In this document: one piece after another, positions 13,304-26,650 of the stretch | How the letters are laid out: each line of letters starts with the position of its first letter | Numbering within the stretch: the first letter of the stretch is position 1 | Assembly: GCA_030737835.1 (NCBI GenBank) | Contig: CM060849.1 | Coordinates: 18,456,579 to 18,520,578 of the forward strand | Source of the DNA: Acorus gramineus | Taxonomy: Eukaryota > Streptophyta > Magnoliopsida > Acorales > Acoraceae | Direction of reading: 5' to 3' | Length of the DNA stretch: 64,000 nucleotides | The notes under the pieces: model-generated | The model's database searches: none | Seen by the model: the letters and a program-made list of their open reading frames with translations, nothing else | Told to the model about the DNA's origin: nothing | Made by a program: the position numbers and the translations under genes

Positions 13304-14612
13304 GGTTAAAGATATCTAGGTCCCTACAAACATAGGAAAACTCATATAAGTCTCTACTAAAATTGGGATAGACGTACGAGTTATTGAAAATTAAGAAAAA
13401 TCTAATTATCATTCCTGAGTTAAATTTTAATCTAAACTTAACGGAATATTCTTAGAATATTCAATCACATATAATTGTGTAGACATTAAAGTCCTTATAA
13501 ACAATCATAAAGACAAATTAGTTCCTGCAAAAGACAAAATCGATCCTAAAAGAACTTTTACATTAAATTGTATACACATTGCAGTCCCTATAAATAATCA
13601 TAAAGACAAATTAATCCCCGCAAAAGATAAAATTACCCCTGAAAGACTTTTACATTTAATTGAATAGACATTACAGTCCTTATAAATAATCGTAAAGACA
13701 AATTGGTCATTGTAAAAGACAAAAATACCCCTAAAAGATTTTTACATTTAATTGTGTAGACATTGCAATCCTTATAAACAATCATAAAGACAAATAATAT
13801 AATTTTTTTTTTTTATCTTCTATCCTATCGCTCACACTCCACCTGAAGATCTCAATTTGGATGTAAAAAAAATATTTTAACCAGTAGAATGCATTCTTTT
13901 TACCTTTTTGTTTGTAGGGAAGTAAAAAAAGTGACATGAGTTTATTGAAATTCTCTATGCTAGGAATGTAAATAAACAAATTTTGTGAAAAATCATGTAT
14001 AAGTATTTCAAAGCAAGCAAACACCTTAAAGAAAAGAGCATTATTCATTACTTGTTCAGGTGGAGTGTGAGCAATAGGATAAAAGATGAAAAAATAAATA
14101 AAAAAATTATATTATTTGTCTTTATGATTGTTTATAAATAAATAAGGACTGCAATGTCTACACAATTAAATGTAAAAATCCTTCAGGGGTATTTTTGTCT
14201 TTTACAGGGACCAATTTGTCTTTATGATTATTTATAAGGACTGTAATGTCTATCCAATTAAATGTAAAAATCTTTCAGGGGCAATTTTACCTTTTGCACG
14301 AACTAATTTGTTTTTATGATTGTTTATAGGGACTGCAATGTGTACACAATTTAATGTTAAAGTCTTTCAGAGGCAATTTTATCTTTTACAGTGACTAATT
14401 TGTCTTTATAACTGTTTATAAGGACTTCATTGTCTATACCATTATTTGTGATGGAATATTCTAGGAATATTCTGTTAAGTTTGAATAAAAATTTAACTCA
14501 GGGATGATAATTGGGTTTTTCTGAGTTTTCAGGGACTCGTACGTCTGTCTCAATTTTAATAGGGACTTATATGGGTTTTTCCATGTTTGTAGGGACTTAG
14601 ATGTCTTTAACC
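13304..14612. repeat. 1.3-kb foldback with four tandem units in each arm
   Basis: The left arm (13304-13846) is the inverse of the right arm (14056-14612), with a unique centre of about 209 bp. The outer ends read GGTTAAAGATATCTAGGTCC and, inverted, GGTTAAAGACATCTAAGTCC. Within each arm a unit of about 92 bp recurs four times (left-arm starts near 13477, 13570, 13662 and 13754), with mirror copies in the right arm near 14154, 14242, 14335 and 14428. This is the structure of a foldback or long-TIR Mutator-like non-autonomous element. I could not find a convincing target-site duplication, so the superfamily is open. Confidence 0.75.
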
Positions 14613-17080
14613 CTAAATATATTTAAGGAGGTGAGATGACCTTTTTCACATAAGAGCTTTTTAATTGTAATATAAGGATTGCTTTATTTCTCAAACAAAA
14701 AAGGAGTTCCATCTTTTGACTTTTTTTTTTTTGGTTGAGAATGATAGCTAACTTTTCAAATTAGGGTTATCCATCTGTCATTAAAAGGCATATCTTCCAA
14801 TTCTCATGTGCATGGGATCGCATTGAAGGATTATATTCTCTATGGAGGTTGAGAAAGGAAAAATAAATTATGTTATTATTAAGCGTCTTCACAACTACCA
14901 TCTCTTCTTTGTTCATCCAACATTCTTCCCACATTTACATCAACATGGATCATCTTTCATGTCTGCTGCATCTATGTGTGTCATGTGCGTAAGTATATAT
15001 CTCACATGTGAACCAGCCCACATGCAATCTCAAATAGTTATATATATAGTTCATTGTCTGTGATGAACACGAGTTCATGTATGCGAAATTCATTGCATGC
15101 ATACGCTAGAAGCCACTTTTGTAAAAAAATGTATTAATTGTCATTTTTTACCTTCTTTTTCTAAATTAATTTAGGTGGTTTAAAAACCAAACCCAGCTAT
15201 TTGGAGTAAAGTTTAATTAAATTTTACAACATCAGAATATCATGATCATACATAAATGTCAATGTCGAGCAAGATGATCACGCTCGAGCGATGATAACAA
15301 TATCATGAAATATCTCATAAATAATTTTTAATAAATCTTCTATTTTATTTTTTGATTAAATCTTATCCTACAAATGGAGTAAGACTTGGACCTATGGCCC
15401 ATCAATATTAACCTTTGTTAAATTAGCAAAGATGTTGTTTGATATCTCAAAAATATATCAGATCAAAAGAAGGAAATATATCTATTGCTAATCGTCATTT
15501 AATATTAAAACTGATTTGAAAGTGGGTTTGCTTACCAGATCCAGAATTGATCGCTACCAAGGGAACAAATTAATGAAACCTACCTGTCTCAAATTATATG
15601 TTGACAAATTCTTATCTTATATCAATTCATGACCTATACATAACATACTTTATAGGGGCCAGGTCAACATCTGAACATGAGTTGAATTTTAATAACAAGA
15701 ATCATTAGTTTTGTCATGTTTTTTTAACAGAATTTTATAACTGATTGAACAAGTCAACCGTGTTTGGCCTCAGTGTTAAACAATATTGCATGCTATGTGT
15801 AGGATCTACTTTAGTTCTTTCTGTGTAGCCATAATGATCTTCATCTAATCCTTGCTTGAGAAGCAAATCGAATTCCCAATGAAGAAAATTAATCATATTA
15901 CACCGGACTATTATTTTTAGGTACATGTTTTATTATTTTTTCTGATTAAAATAAGTAAAACCAGGACTCCTTGATAAAGAAGAATAACTCTATCAACTAG
16001 TTTGATTAGGTTGAACAAATTTTAACATATCATGATTATTAAATTTGGATTGCACAAGGCATACAATTATACAACTATTAGATTAATCATTAATTGTTGA
16101 TGTGGCATCTCAATTAATAACTTTAGAACCACAAACGCTATTAAATAGGTATCCAGCTATTAAATAGGTATCCAGCTAAAATAAATGAAGAATTATAAGC
16201 ATATCCTTGTGTATAGAGATACGATCTGGTCCATATTAGATTTCATTAGATTTTATCAGTCCTCCATTTAAAATCATCATGTGATTCTCTTTCACCATTA
16301 TTGTGCATAGTTAATAATTAATTAAACTTGTATTATAATTAATCAAATATGTGAAGCTCTCATGGATTTTTCCACGCCACGTCAAATCCTAGACCATACT
16401 GAAGTTGACTACTGTCACATTAAGTAACGTGGTTTCATTGATGTCCATGTAATATGCCTTCTCTCTGATTTGTTAATTATAGCATTAGATATGAAACGAA
16501 TAATTTGACTTTGTATTTCTTCCCTTCCATTTATTTATAACCACAGGTCCACAACCAAAATAACATTTTTTTTGCTCTAATAAGTATAGATCGATGGACA
16601 ATGACGAATATTCATCCAAATTTGAGATCGTCAATCGAAATAATATTAAATATCCTTTTTTATCTTTTTGAATGTTTGCTTTCTCGTGTGTGTTCATGTG
16701 TATGTGAACTACAAGTAACAGTAATGCCAAACCCTCTGAATTTTCTCTTTGGAATCAGTTGTCCAAAATTAGTGTTTATTCTTAAAAAGTTTTTTATTTC
16801 ATTTTACTTTTTTATTTTGGATTTTGAATTTTATGTATTAACAGTTAGCAAAATAATTTATATGAAAAACTGGTTTAAAACAGCTTTCATAAAAATTAAA
16901 AAAATAAAACATTCTAAAAATTGGTTCCAAATTGGGTCTAAGAGGAAATTATTTGTGATAGTCCAGCGTGTTTGCAAGTTTGTGTATGGATGGTGATCTA
17001 ATTGATTGTGTTATACATTTCCCTCCTTGAATGTCTGAATCTTCCAACCTTTTACTCCCCTGTATGGTGTGTGACTTAGG
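14613..17080. other. AT-rich intergenic DNA
   Basis: No gene supported. A 21-bp unit (TATTAAATAGGTATCCAGC plus AT-rich bases) occurs twice at about 16138-16180. Open frames at about 14842-15063 and 16601-16996 look like chance frames, with no domain and low-complexity F/K/I-rich translations. Confidence 0.5.
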
Positions 17081-17085
17081 TTATT

Positions 17086-17515
17086 CGCTCCCTATAACTA
17101 TACTGGGATAGATAACAATCCAGGCTGAATAAACAACTTTTTGTTTGATTGTTTTTTTTGTTATTCTCATTGGGAAACGTAAAAATGACTTTTTTGGTAT
17201 TTGGTTCACCTTGGATAAAATGATGATAAATGGTTGATAAGGGATGAATAAGAGTTTATGATTTTTTAAATGACAATTATACCCCCTGGGAATAATGTGA
17301 GAGATATATGATTGATTTAATAGATGTGACAGTTTTTTGAATCTGTGTGAGTCTGTTAGGTGAGATAAATTTTTTAAAATGACAGAGAAAGATATTTTTA
17401 TCCATTGGTATAGATAAGCCTTGATAAGCAATTCCACAATTTCCTTAGAATAGTTATCAGGCCTTATTCAGACATAACTATCGGGGTTTATTCTGTCAAA
17501 ACAAACAGTTTTTTT
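17086..17515. mobile_element. Interspersed MITE-like repeat, copy 1
   Basis: This stretch is a divergent inverse copy of 33175-33610. Shared blocks include the ATTCGCTYC end, GATARATAACAATCCAGG, the FPMRI-coding block in a shared frame and the end TTTATTCTNNCAAAACAAA. The ends contain imperfect inverted blocks (GATAACAATCCAGGCTGAATAA on the left edge; GATAGTTATGTCTGAATAA read inward from the right). That suggests a small TIR transposon. The open frame across 17081-17437 is repeat-derived, not a gene. Target-site duplication not resolved. Confidence 0.5.
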
Positions 17516-18984
17516 TTACTATTCTCTTGTATTCTTCTTTATTCTGAATTTATTTCTCTAGCCATACGGGGGGTTGGTGAACATGCATTTCCTCAATTTG
17601 CATATGTCAACTTTTTATATATTTGTTGATGGTAATGAAAGATCATTTTACTTATTAAAAAAAAAGAGAGAAAATTATTCGAGCCTTCACCTATCTAGTT
17701 TGACAAAATACAGCAATAAATAATGGATTTAAAAAACTAGTGTAGTAATTAATGTTCTTTGGTGATCTTCATTGTCATAAACAATTTGGGCTTTAGAAAA
17801 CTTTCACTAAAACCAAGGTTATCCCCTCATGTGAGAGAACAAAAACCTTAATTTGCTTAATATACATAAACTGGACATAAATTTCTCATTGTGTTTGTTA
17901 CAAATGGTTCAATGTTTCATGCATATAATTGATAGAATGACTGTTCCATCTGTGGTTCTATTTGATGGCAATTAAGTAACTACTGCAATGAAGCTTGCTA
18001 CAATAATTCAGTGTTCTTTTGGACAATCATGAAAAAAAAAGAGGAATTCCATGATCTAATCTTAACATGGTGACTATATATATATGGACAGACGACAGAC
18101 AGTATTATATTTCTGTATTTGAATGCATGTGCTGCAAATTAACCTGTAATATTTGGACAACATTCACCTTTGAAGGGAAATATAAAAATTGAAAACTTTC
18201 AAGGTTTGGAATGTCACTGAATAACTCTGGATAGGCAATAGGGACTCAAATTTGAGTTTTTTTCAAAATATCTGTACATTGGACACCCCCCACACACACA
18301 TACATCACTGTTTGAATTAGCAATTCATGCATCAGGATTGGAAAACAAAATAATGGAAGGAAAATAATAATGAAACTAACTGAGTTGAAGATCAGACGGA
18401 AATCCTGACATGGCTTTAATTTATATAAATAATGAAGGGCTAGCTATAGCTAGAGATGATGTTCTTCAACCTATGAAGATGCGATGCCATTAAATCAAAT
18501 GTCACTACTAGATAGAACCCAAAGAGGTGTTGCCAAAACGTCAAAGCAGCCTTTCTACTTTGTGTCCCTTTGTTGGACTTCCCAGGAAACTTTTGTCTTA
18601 AAACAAAACCAAACAATGCATCAGAGTCATGTATAGATAATTATCCACTAAACAAAAGCATGCCTTGCATGTGGGGGTTTTAAGAGGCCAGAGAGATCTG
18701 AACATGAAGAAACACTTCCAAAAAACTCTGACAAAAAATCCAAACAGGAACAAAACAGTCCCTTGTTTTCAGAACCCATTGAAAAAGGAATTTGAGGAAT
18801 TAAACCAGATTGAGGAATTTGAGGTGTGGTCACAAACAAAAGAGAGAATACCAATGAAAAAACAAACACACATTTATTCAAATGTGAAGAGTCTGTGATG
18901 TAATGACAGCTCTCTATCCAATATGAAAAACACAAAAACCTACACAAATTTACACACATGACCAACTCTCATGTGGAACAACAA
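17516..18984. other. Spacer 3' of the MYB gene
   Basis: AT-rich, contains no recognisable gene or element. The part just left of 18984 should include the 3' untranslated region of the minus-strand MYB gene. Confidence 0.5.
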
Positions 18985-20068
18985 CTATTGTGGCGGCATC
19001 AACTGCTGATCATCCTCAAAAGCCCAGTACGCACCTTGCATTGCTTGGTGATGATCATGATCAAAACCATTAAGGCTTATCGGCGCCATTGGCGGGTGAA
19101 CGAAAGGACCGACGACATCACTCCACGCCAAACTAGTACTCTCATAAAAGCAATCCATGCCTTCCATTTTCACCGGGTTGTCGAATTCTGGCGGGAGCAA
19201 CAACGACACGTCGGAGGAGGCGATGTTGTTGTTGTTGTTCTCCGTGTTGAGCAACAGAGGGCTCTGATCGATGGGGTTCGGTTGGATGGAAGGGACGACG
19301 ACGGCTTCCATGGTGGGCTGAGGATTGTCGGAGAATCTCCCGCCGAGCTTCATCAAGAGCCGCCTAAGCGAGGCTTGGTCATTGAAAGAGTGGCCTTGAA
19401 TCGGGTAAGGCTCGGGCAAATTATAGGGTGTCATCACTGGATTATTGGTCTCCTGTTTCAGAGGAGGCGGCGCCGCGGAGCCGCCTCTACGTGTGTTCGA
19501 GTCCTTCCTTTGCTTCCCCAATAGCTTCTTCTTCAGCCGAGTGTTCCAGTAGTTCTTTATGTCGTTATCGGTCCTTCCCGGCAACTGTGCGGCTATGATA
19601 GACCACCTAATTAAGCACAAAATCTAAAGTCAATGATAAAAAAAAAAGTAATCATTCAAACATGATTTTATATAAGTTTTAGTGAATTAAACCTGCTTCC
19701 GATGCTGATATAGAGACTGCAAATGATGTGATCTTCTTCTTCCGAGAATCCGCCGTGTTTGATGTTCGGACGGAGATAGTTCAACCAGCGGAGGCGGCAA
19801 CTCTTCCCGCATCGTTTGAGGCCTTGAAACAGGAAAATATGAGGTACCCATGTGTTAGATTTGGATCAAAGACATCAAATTATGAAATACCCATGTTGGA
19901 TTTTTGTTTCATGAATGAGAGATCTTAATTACCGATCTTTTGAGGGAGGGCGATCCAGTTGCCGCCGGTGCCGTGTTGTTCGATGTAGGACTTGAGCGTG
20001 GCGTCCTCTTCAGGGGACCAAGGGCCCTTCTTTACGTTGGCCTTGTCACAACATGGAGCTCTACCCAT
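18985..20068 (-). CDS. R2R3-MYB transcription factor, subgroup 14 (MYB36/MYB87/RAX-like)
   Basis: Exons 19933-20068, 19693-19822 and 18985-19606 join to a 295-aa protein. The two introns lie at the classic R2R3-MYB sites, and exon 2 has the standard 130 bp. The start [17 protein letters not shown] is the family's conserved N-terminus. R2 spans about residues 14-61 and R3 about 67-112, with the DNA-contact stretch [20 protein letters not shown] intact. The R3 sequence [20 protein letters not shown] places it in subgroup 14, which includes MYB36 (Casparian strip differentiation), MYB87, MYB68/84 and the RAX axillary-meristem regulators; I cannot choose among these by eye. The C-terminal half is poorly conserved, with an Asn run and acidic segments that may activate transcription. 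A GA-repeat at 20165-20177 lies in the presumed leader. It should act in the nucleus. Confidence 0.93.
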
Positions 20069-21591
20069 GATTGAAATTTCTTTTTTACGTTGGTCCTTTT
20101 TTTTTTCAGAGCTTCCGTTGTGTTTTTTGTGATGGAGATTGTGTGTATAATGGTTTATGAGAGTGAGAGAGAGAGAGGGTATCTCTGTATAAGCAAAAGT
20201 TAGGGGTAATTAAAAAAATTATAATTTGGGGTTGTGTTTCTTCTTGTTTTGCTTGGGTTAGAATCTACATTATGCATTCCTGTGGGGGACCCACCGCTTG
20301 CCTTTTTTTTTCTTTTTTCAAATTTTTAGAATTCAAATATTATCTCAGTCGCGTTTATTAATCAAATCAGTGTGATTAATTAATCAATGACACTGTTGGT
20401 GAAACATGTGTTTCTTGTTCCTAGGGTTGGGTTATCATTGACCGTTTGGAAAGCCGTTTGAAAATTATGATCATGTATAAAGTAGTTTAATAAAATTTAA
20501 TTTTTAAAATATTTTTTTTTTATTTTTTGAAAAACATATTTTTAGTATACAAAAATTGAAACAATTTTTTTAATCAAATATGTTTTTCAGAATCATTTAA
20601 AAACACATTTAGTTTTTTAGATTTATGAAAAAATAAAAAGCAACTCAAACTTGTTTTCAAACTGTCTCTTAAATGGTTCAAACTGGATTATCTTGATTTT
20701 GGGTGGATTTTTTAGATTTTAGCGTAGGAGTTCAATCTCAACCTGAATCCGATCAACCCAAATTTGATAAGGGTTGGATTTGAATTGAACTCAATGATAC
20801 AATTTATGACTAAATTTTTAACAAATATAAATTTAGATCAATGAAAAGATGTGTGATATTGCATTTAAACATGTGACGAGGTATTATTTTTTTATTGGTT
20901 AAAAGTCAATTTTTAATCTAATTTTATTATCCCTTGCTTGCGGTAACTATAATCGTCCCCTCAAAAAATAGTCTGCATGAACAACCTTGTAAAAATAAAT
21001 AAATAAACAAAACAACCAAAATAATGGAAGAATGATGCAACGTTGTGATCCCGGGGAGAGACGCAGATTGATGACGTACGGGTTAAAAAGATTGGCCATC
21101 AAGTTTCAATTGCGTCACTGTCAATCGATGATCGTATGTTTTGTCTCAATTGCCCCATTCATCTTTCTTTTGACTTTTTAAGCATGGAAAATATTGTTAT
21201 ATACAGAAGTTATTTGGATCGCTTGGACACAAATTTCTATAAAAGATTTTCTTTCTGAAGAGAGCGCTTGTTTTTTTTTTTTTTTTTTTTTATCACTTGA
21301 AAGAGTTTCAATGACACGAGATAGCTCACACTTGATCCGTTTTATCAGTCGTGTATGAGCTTTATCACAATTTATACAACTGCAAGATTTTTTTTTTTTT
21401 TGAAAAAAAAAAGAAGATGAATTGCTCAAATATCCTTTTACTAATATTCCAATTTTCTTTTTTTTTCTTCTGTTTCTCGACCGTTCACATGCATTTTAGA
21501 CAGTGCAAACAATAAGTAGAACCAAAGATGTATTGATATGGACTAATCAGTGAAACTGCGAAGAGAGTGAACATGTATGTACAGGCGGCGT
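20069..21591. other. MYB upstream region and BCAT 3' spacer
   Basis: Includes the MYB leader and promoter (GA/CT microsatellite at 20165-20177), then AT-rich DNA with a patch at about 20440-20690 whose edges (CCGTTTGAAAA, TTTTCAAACTG) face each other and could be a small TIR remnant. Poly-T runs at about 21271-21290 and 21389-21400. No gene seen. Confidence 0.45.
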
Positions 21592-24500
21592 TCACTCAAG
21601 CTCGACCGTCCAGCCCATCTTGTCTTCCAGCAGACCCATCTGAATGCCTGTAAGGTTCGCGTAGAGTTTTTGCGACAGTTCTCCAACATTGTAATGAACT
21701 CTGCATATAAACAGAACTAACAATGAGTAATTCATGATGTGTCGCACAAGTGAACATGCATTATATTTGTGTTTCATCTTAGACCAACAAGTTTATGAGG
21801 TTCTTCGACATTAAATGATAAGATATGAACAAATTCTTAAATGATTCAAGAAGCATATTTTAGCATGGAAGACTGAGGAAAAGAAAGACATTTATGTACT
21901 CACCTCCTACCAAGATAAGTGATACTGCTAACCGGGGCGATCACTATAGCAGTTCCAGTGCAGAAAACTTCATCAGCGGCCATCAACTCTTCAATGGGTA
22001 TTGGACGCTCTTCTACCTGGTTACATAATTTGAACAATGTTGAGAACGGAAAATTGAGAGATATTTCATAAAATCATCACCAGAGAATGTACCAAAAGAT
22101 AATCTTTGACAAGTATGAGTAGTAGATGATTTTTGTAATGGGACAGAGTATTTTGTTGCTTTGATTAAAATAATTGAACCTGATAGCCAAAGGTGCGAGC
22201 TATATCAATGACGCTTTTCCTTGTTACTCCAGAAAGAATCGTTCCCTGTGTGTCGGGGGTTGATATAACATTGTCCTGTATGCAATTCATATACAGACAT
22301 TAGAAACAAAGCTCAATTAGTAAATAAGAATCAATATGAAGAATGAAAAAAATAGTACAAAATCACTCAATACAAACAAACTAAAAAAAATTACAAGTTG
22401 AGGGAATAAAAACGAATTACATTACACTTGAACAGATGATGCTTGGCAGATGAATTTTGAATCCACTAGCAACTGTACTAAGTAAACCTCGTGTTGGATA
22501 TTTTATCATCTATTCAACTAGTGGTACCTTGATGATGAAGATATTACAAGCAGACGCTTCCTCTATATTTGCCTTCTTTACAGAATCAAGAAATAGTACA
22601 TCAGTAAATCCCTTTGCCTTGGCTTCACACTGTGCTTTCAAGACCTATAAATAGTAAAAAAATGATGTCGGCATTTTCTATGTTGAAAATCAAGCTATTC
22701 TTATGTAAGTCCAATTGATCTCTGGAAGATCATAGCTAGCTACATGATTTATTATCAATCTCACTGGTTCCTTGATCATATATGTTCAAATATGTAATTG
22801 ATAAACAAGGTGGTCATAAATGTGTGATTTATTTTGGCTGTTATCACTGTCCCCACCGTGAAAAATGGAAGCGATGAACGTGGTCATTGATTATTAAGTA
22901 GTTGAAAACAAGTAGTTCCTTACTGGGGCATAGTTGGTTATAGTTTTGATTCCTCCAGTTCCACCAGGAGAGGAACGATGCATCCGATCCTCCGCTAACA
23001 AATTTATGGGTGCTCTACCCTCCTGTGACACAAAATTAAACAATCAGCACACATCAACCATAGTAGCAGTCCACAGTTAAACAAAGACAAAACAATGACA
23101 CATCTACCAGATGATATCACGACCTCATACATTTTCTGATAAAATATTCGTCAATTGACATAATGCTTCTGAAAAAACACAATTTCCAATCTGAACTAAA
23201 TGTAAGATAGCAAGATCAACCTTGAAATAGTTACCAACAGGCGATGCGTAGACCAGAAAGGTATAATCTGGTGCTGGTGCTATGCCTAATAAAGGTCCAC
23301 TCCCGATTAGCAATGGCCTAATGTACAGAGAACCTTTTCCTGGAGGTGGAATCTGTTCTAACAGAACACAATCGATAATAACAGAATTTTGAATAGTAGC
23401 ACAAAGGAGGACAAATGGACATACCCATCGTTTATTGGCTAAAACGGTTTGCTTTACAGCATTGACAAATTGATCTACAGATGGAGCGTGCATGCAGAGT
23501 CTTTCAGCGCCTATTTGCATCCGGAGTGCGTTTTCTTCTGGACGGAAGAGCAAGAGCTTACCATCTTGTTTCCTGTAAGCTTTAAGTCCTTCAAGGAGAC
23601 CCTGCTTGGAACCCAAAAAATGGAAGAGTCCATTAGAGGTTGATTATTCTCATCTCACACTGGATGTTAAAACTAGAAAAAAAAATCTGCTTAAGAAGCT
23701 TCAGAGGTAGTTGCTTGCCTGACCATAATTTAGAACTCCAGATGATGGGCTCAACTGAATGTTCCCATAGGGAGTGAGTTCGCCATGTGAAAACTTCTCG
23801 TCCTCAGAACATCTCATCACATACATGTAATCAGTCTGGGTGAGACCGAATCCAAGCTCATCCCAATTTACATCAGCGTAGTCATCACCAGTACTATAAA
23901 TTTTCACCAGAACATTTTGCATGTTAACCAGGATCCATGTACAAGATGAAAGCAGATATGTAATTTGGATGTCTACTTACAAAACAGAGTATAATCATAG
24001 TTATAATTTAATAATATCGTTACAACTATATAAAATGGCTTACAACACCTAGACTAAATCCTCCTGAAAAGCTAATTCTTTAAATAAGATCTCCTATATG
24101 AAACCAATGTCCCCGTAATGACTAATAGTACTTTAAATATGAAGAACATATATATAACAAATTGACCTTTCTGTTTGGTGACACTTTCGGTCGTGAATAA
24201 ATGTAAGGATGAACATTCTAAAGAAGTTCTCCAAATTTCTTATAACATTTAGTTTGAGCTGATCTTCTCAGTGATTACAATCTAAATAACCAGATTACTA
24301 AATTGTGGATAACAAGCTGAATACAGAGTCTCAATATTCACATCAGTATTTAATATTCCATTATTTCATATTCAAAGAGCGGGGAGAGAAACTCAATAGT
24401 GGCATTCTGCAATTATGGAAGATAGATGCCAGAAATTCAAATTTTCCATGGAGAACAAAATGTAAAGCACTACACAAAATGGGCAGGCACCTGTAAGAAT

Positions 24501-25379
24501 TCAATGAATTAGTTTCACATATCACCGGCAAAGTTGGCAAAACTTGAGATGCAATGGAGCGGCGATTCCAATCCTGTAACAAGGTGTGGCAATGATAACA
24601 TCATATGCTGATACTAATATTTTTTCAAATAATTAACATGTCTAAATATGAAATTAATTTGAGTGATAAGATGACATGTTAAAGAGATGAGAGGTGAAAT
24701 CGAGATTTTAGACTCCTCTCTTCCACACATCATACACCGAGAATACAATAATTATTTAAAATATTAAAATAATGATTAGTTATGCATGATAACAAATATG
24801 AACAGTTCACGATACAAACATGTTAAATTTTATAATATATGTCGGATTCGGATATTTTTCGGATCACATTGATATATGTATCGCACTGAATATTCAAATA
24901 TCGGATAATTTCTATTTTCTTGAATATGAATTCACAACGGATACAGATGTTTTTCATATAATTAATAAGCTATATCTTGTTTATTAGTAAGATAAAAATA
25001 ACATTATATTTTCTTGATCACATTGATATTTGTATCACACTAAACATGCACGGTTATGAAAATAACGCATAACATATGTTAAAAAAGGGGGGGAGGGAAA
25101 GAGCATTGTTATACATAATTTCAGTCACGCCTTATCTAATTTTTTCATTTTTAAAAAATGAGAGTATATATTTCTATCTTTTAAAAAGCACATCCTATGG
25201 TATATTTATTATTATTAAAAAAATTAAAACAATTGCGGGCCTTGTGTAACACTTTCCGGAAAAAAAAAAAAAAACATGAACCCAAATACATTGTTTACAA
25301 GACTAACCTTACAGAAGTAGGAGAGAAGAGACCCAATAGAACCATGGCCACCAGATAGGCGAAGACTCCTCCCCAACAT
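21592..25379 (-). CDS. BCAT: Branched-chain amino acid aminotransferase, mitochondrial-type N-terminus (10 exons, 390 aa)
   Basis: Exons: 25308-25379, 24491-24573, 23719-23893, 23425-23601, 23221-23352, 22924-23022, 22528-22644, 22180-22275, 21904-22016 and 21592-21700; they total 1173 nt with no internal stop. The enzyme is a PLP-dependent fold-type IV transaminase that swaps the amino group between Leu/Ile/Val and 2-oxoglutarate. Visible marks are [37 protein letters not shown], the PLP lysine in [14 protein letters not shown] (about Lys239), and the family signature from NIFIIK to GVTRK. The N-terminus [16 protein letters not shown] is Arg/Ser-rich without acids, as in mitochondrial BCATs. 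The first in-frame ATG is at 25379. The intron after exon 3 has a GC donor (CAG|GCAAGC) where the neighbouring paralogue has GT. The gene lies head to tail behind its paralogue at 28307-34393. Compartment is inferred. Confidence 0.92.
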
Positions 25380-25742
25380 ATCTCTAATACTCCTAACTAT
25401 CTTCCACAAGTACCCACCAAAAATCAAACTCAAAACATAAGCAAAGTAGATTCAGCACACAAAGTTCTTCTTCTTCTTTTTTGTATGGAAAACACCAACA
25501 GAGCACGAACACAGAGACACCCGTCCTTTTAAAAGGTAGCCAAAGAGGATATGACTCATGAGAAGGAGAAACAATGAATGCATTGTTACAACCACCATCG
25601 TGTTTTGTGACACTCACATGAACTTCACATAAATTCACCGAAACGTCTTAAAAATGAGAGAAGGATTTCTTCCACGTCTCTCCTTACACTTCCATATCAA
25701 CAATCGGCAAATTTCACCAACCCTCTAACGAGAGTAACATCT

Positions 25743-26296
25743 GGGGGCGTTTGGTTCAAGCGGAATGATGATTTTAAGTACAGATTATATAAATTCTGAT
25801 AAGTTTTAATAGGTTTTAAAAAAAAAATTATTTGGTTAAATGAAAATTATAAATATTTATGAAAATAAATGTGTTTGGTTCATTTCTGAACAGTAGAGCT
25901 TATTAGAAAAGTATTTTAATTTATTTAATAAGTATTGAATGTTATTTGATGTTTGATTAAAAACTTGAAGATTTATTTATTTTTTCTATTAAATAAAAAA
26001 AAAATTGGTATTGAGGAGAGAGAAGGGCACCTCCGGCTGGGGTTAATACAATGGTAAAAATTCACATAAGGTTGAAATGGACTTTTTGCAGAGATCATAA
26101 AATAGTGTAAAGCGAGTTCTTAGAAATAAGCGAGGTCATCAGTGCCTGAACATTTTTTGAGTTTTTTTTTACTGAACACAGATTTATAAGTTCTGATCGT
26201 GGGTCTCAACCAAGCAATGGTTTAACAAAAAAAGAGTGCTGATTTTCCGGATTCATCATAATAAATGCTGAAAACTTGCTTAGCCAAAACACCGCC
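25743..26296. mobile_element. Probable MITE upstream of BCAT
   Basis: The left edge reads GGCGTTTGGTTCAAGC and the right edge, read inward, GGCGGTGTTTTGGCTAAGC, an imperfect inverted repeat of a type common in small plant TIR elements. The interior is AT-rich and non-coding. It begins about 360 bp upstream of the ATG at 25379. No clear target-site duplication, so the superfamily is open. Confidence 0.4.
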
Positions 26297-26650
26297 TTAT
26301 ACTGATACTATTTTTTTTTATGTAAGATTGAAATGTTGAGATTCTTAAAATCTTATGTTTTAAACTCAGTTTTTAAAAATTGTTGTTTTATTAGTTTTTC
26401 AACCACTTTTTTTTTCTAAAAAAAGAATATTGTGGTTTGAAAAGACTAAATACTAAAAATGTATTAGGATATGCGTTTGATAATTTTTAATTTTTCAAAT
26501 GCAAAATTTACAATTAGTGATAGAATTTTCTTATATAATTAGTCTAAATCAGGGGCTTTTTAAAGGAGATTTTGTTTATATTAAATGCTACAGATCGTAG
26601 GAGACGAGACACTTTTTAATAGAACCAAAACTTATACCCTTTTTATTTAT

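Noticed and set aside
17081-17437. 118-aa minus-strand frame sharing words with 33362-33553
   Set aside because: The similarity is explained by both lying in copies of one MITE-like repeat.
18958-19524. 188-aa plus-strand frame opposite the MYB third exon
   Set aside because: Antisense to a well-supported exon; Arg/Val/His-rich translation without a domain.
25379-25433. Earlier start for the mitochondrial-type BCAT
   Set aside because: The in-frame codon at 25433 is TTG, not ATG; the first in-frame ATG is at 25379.
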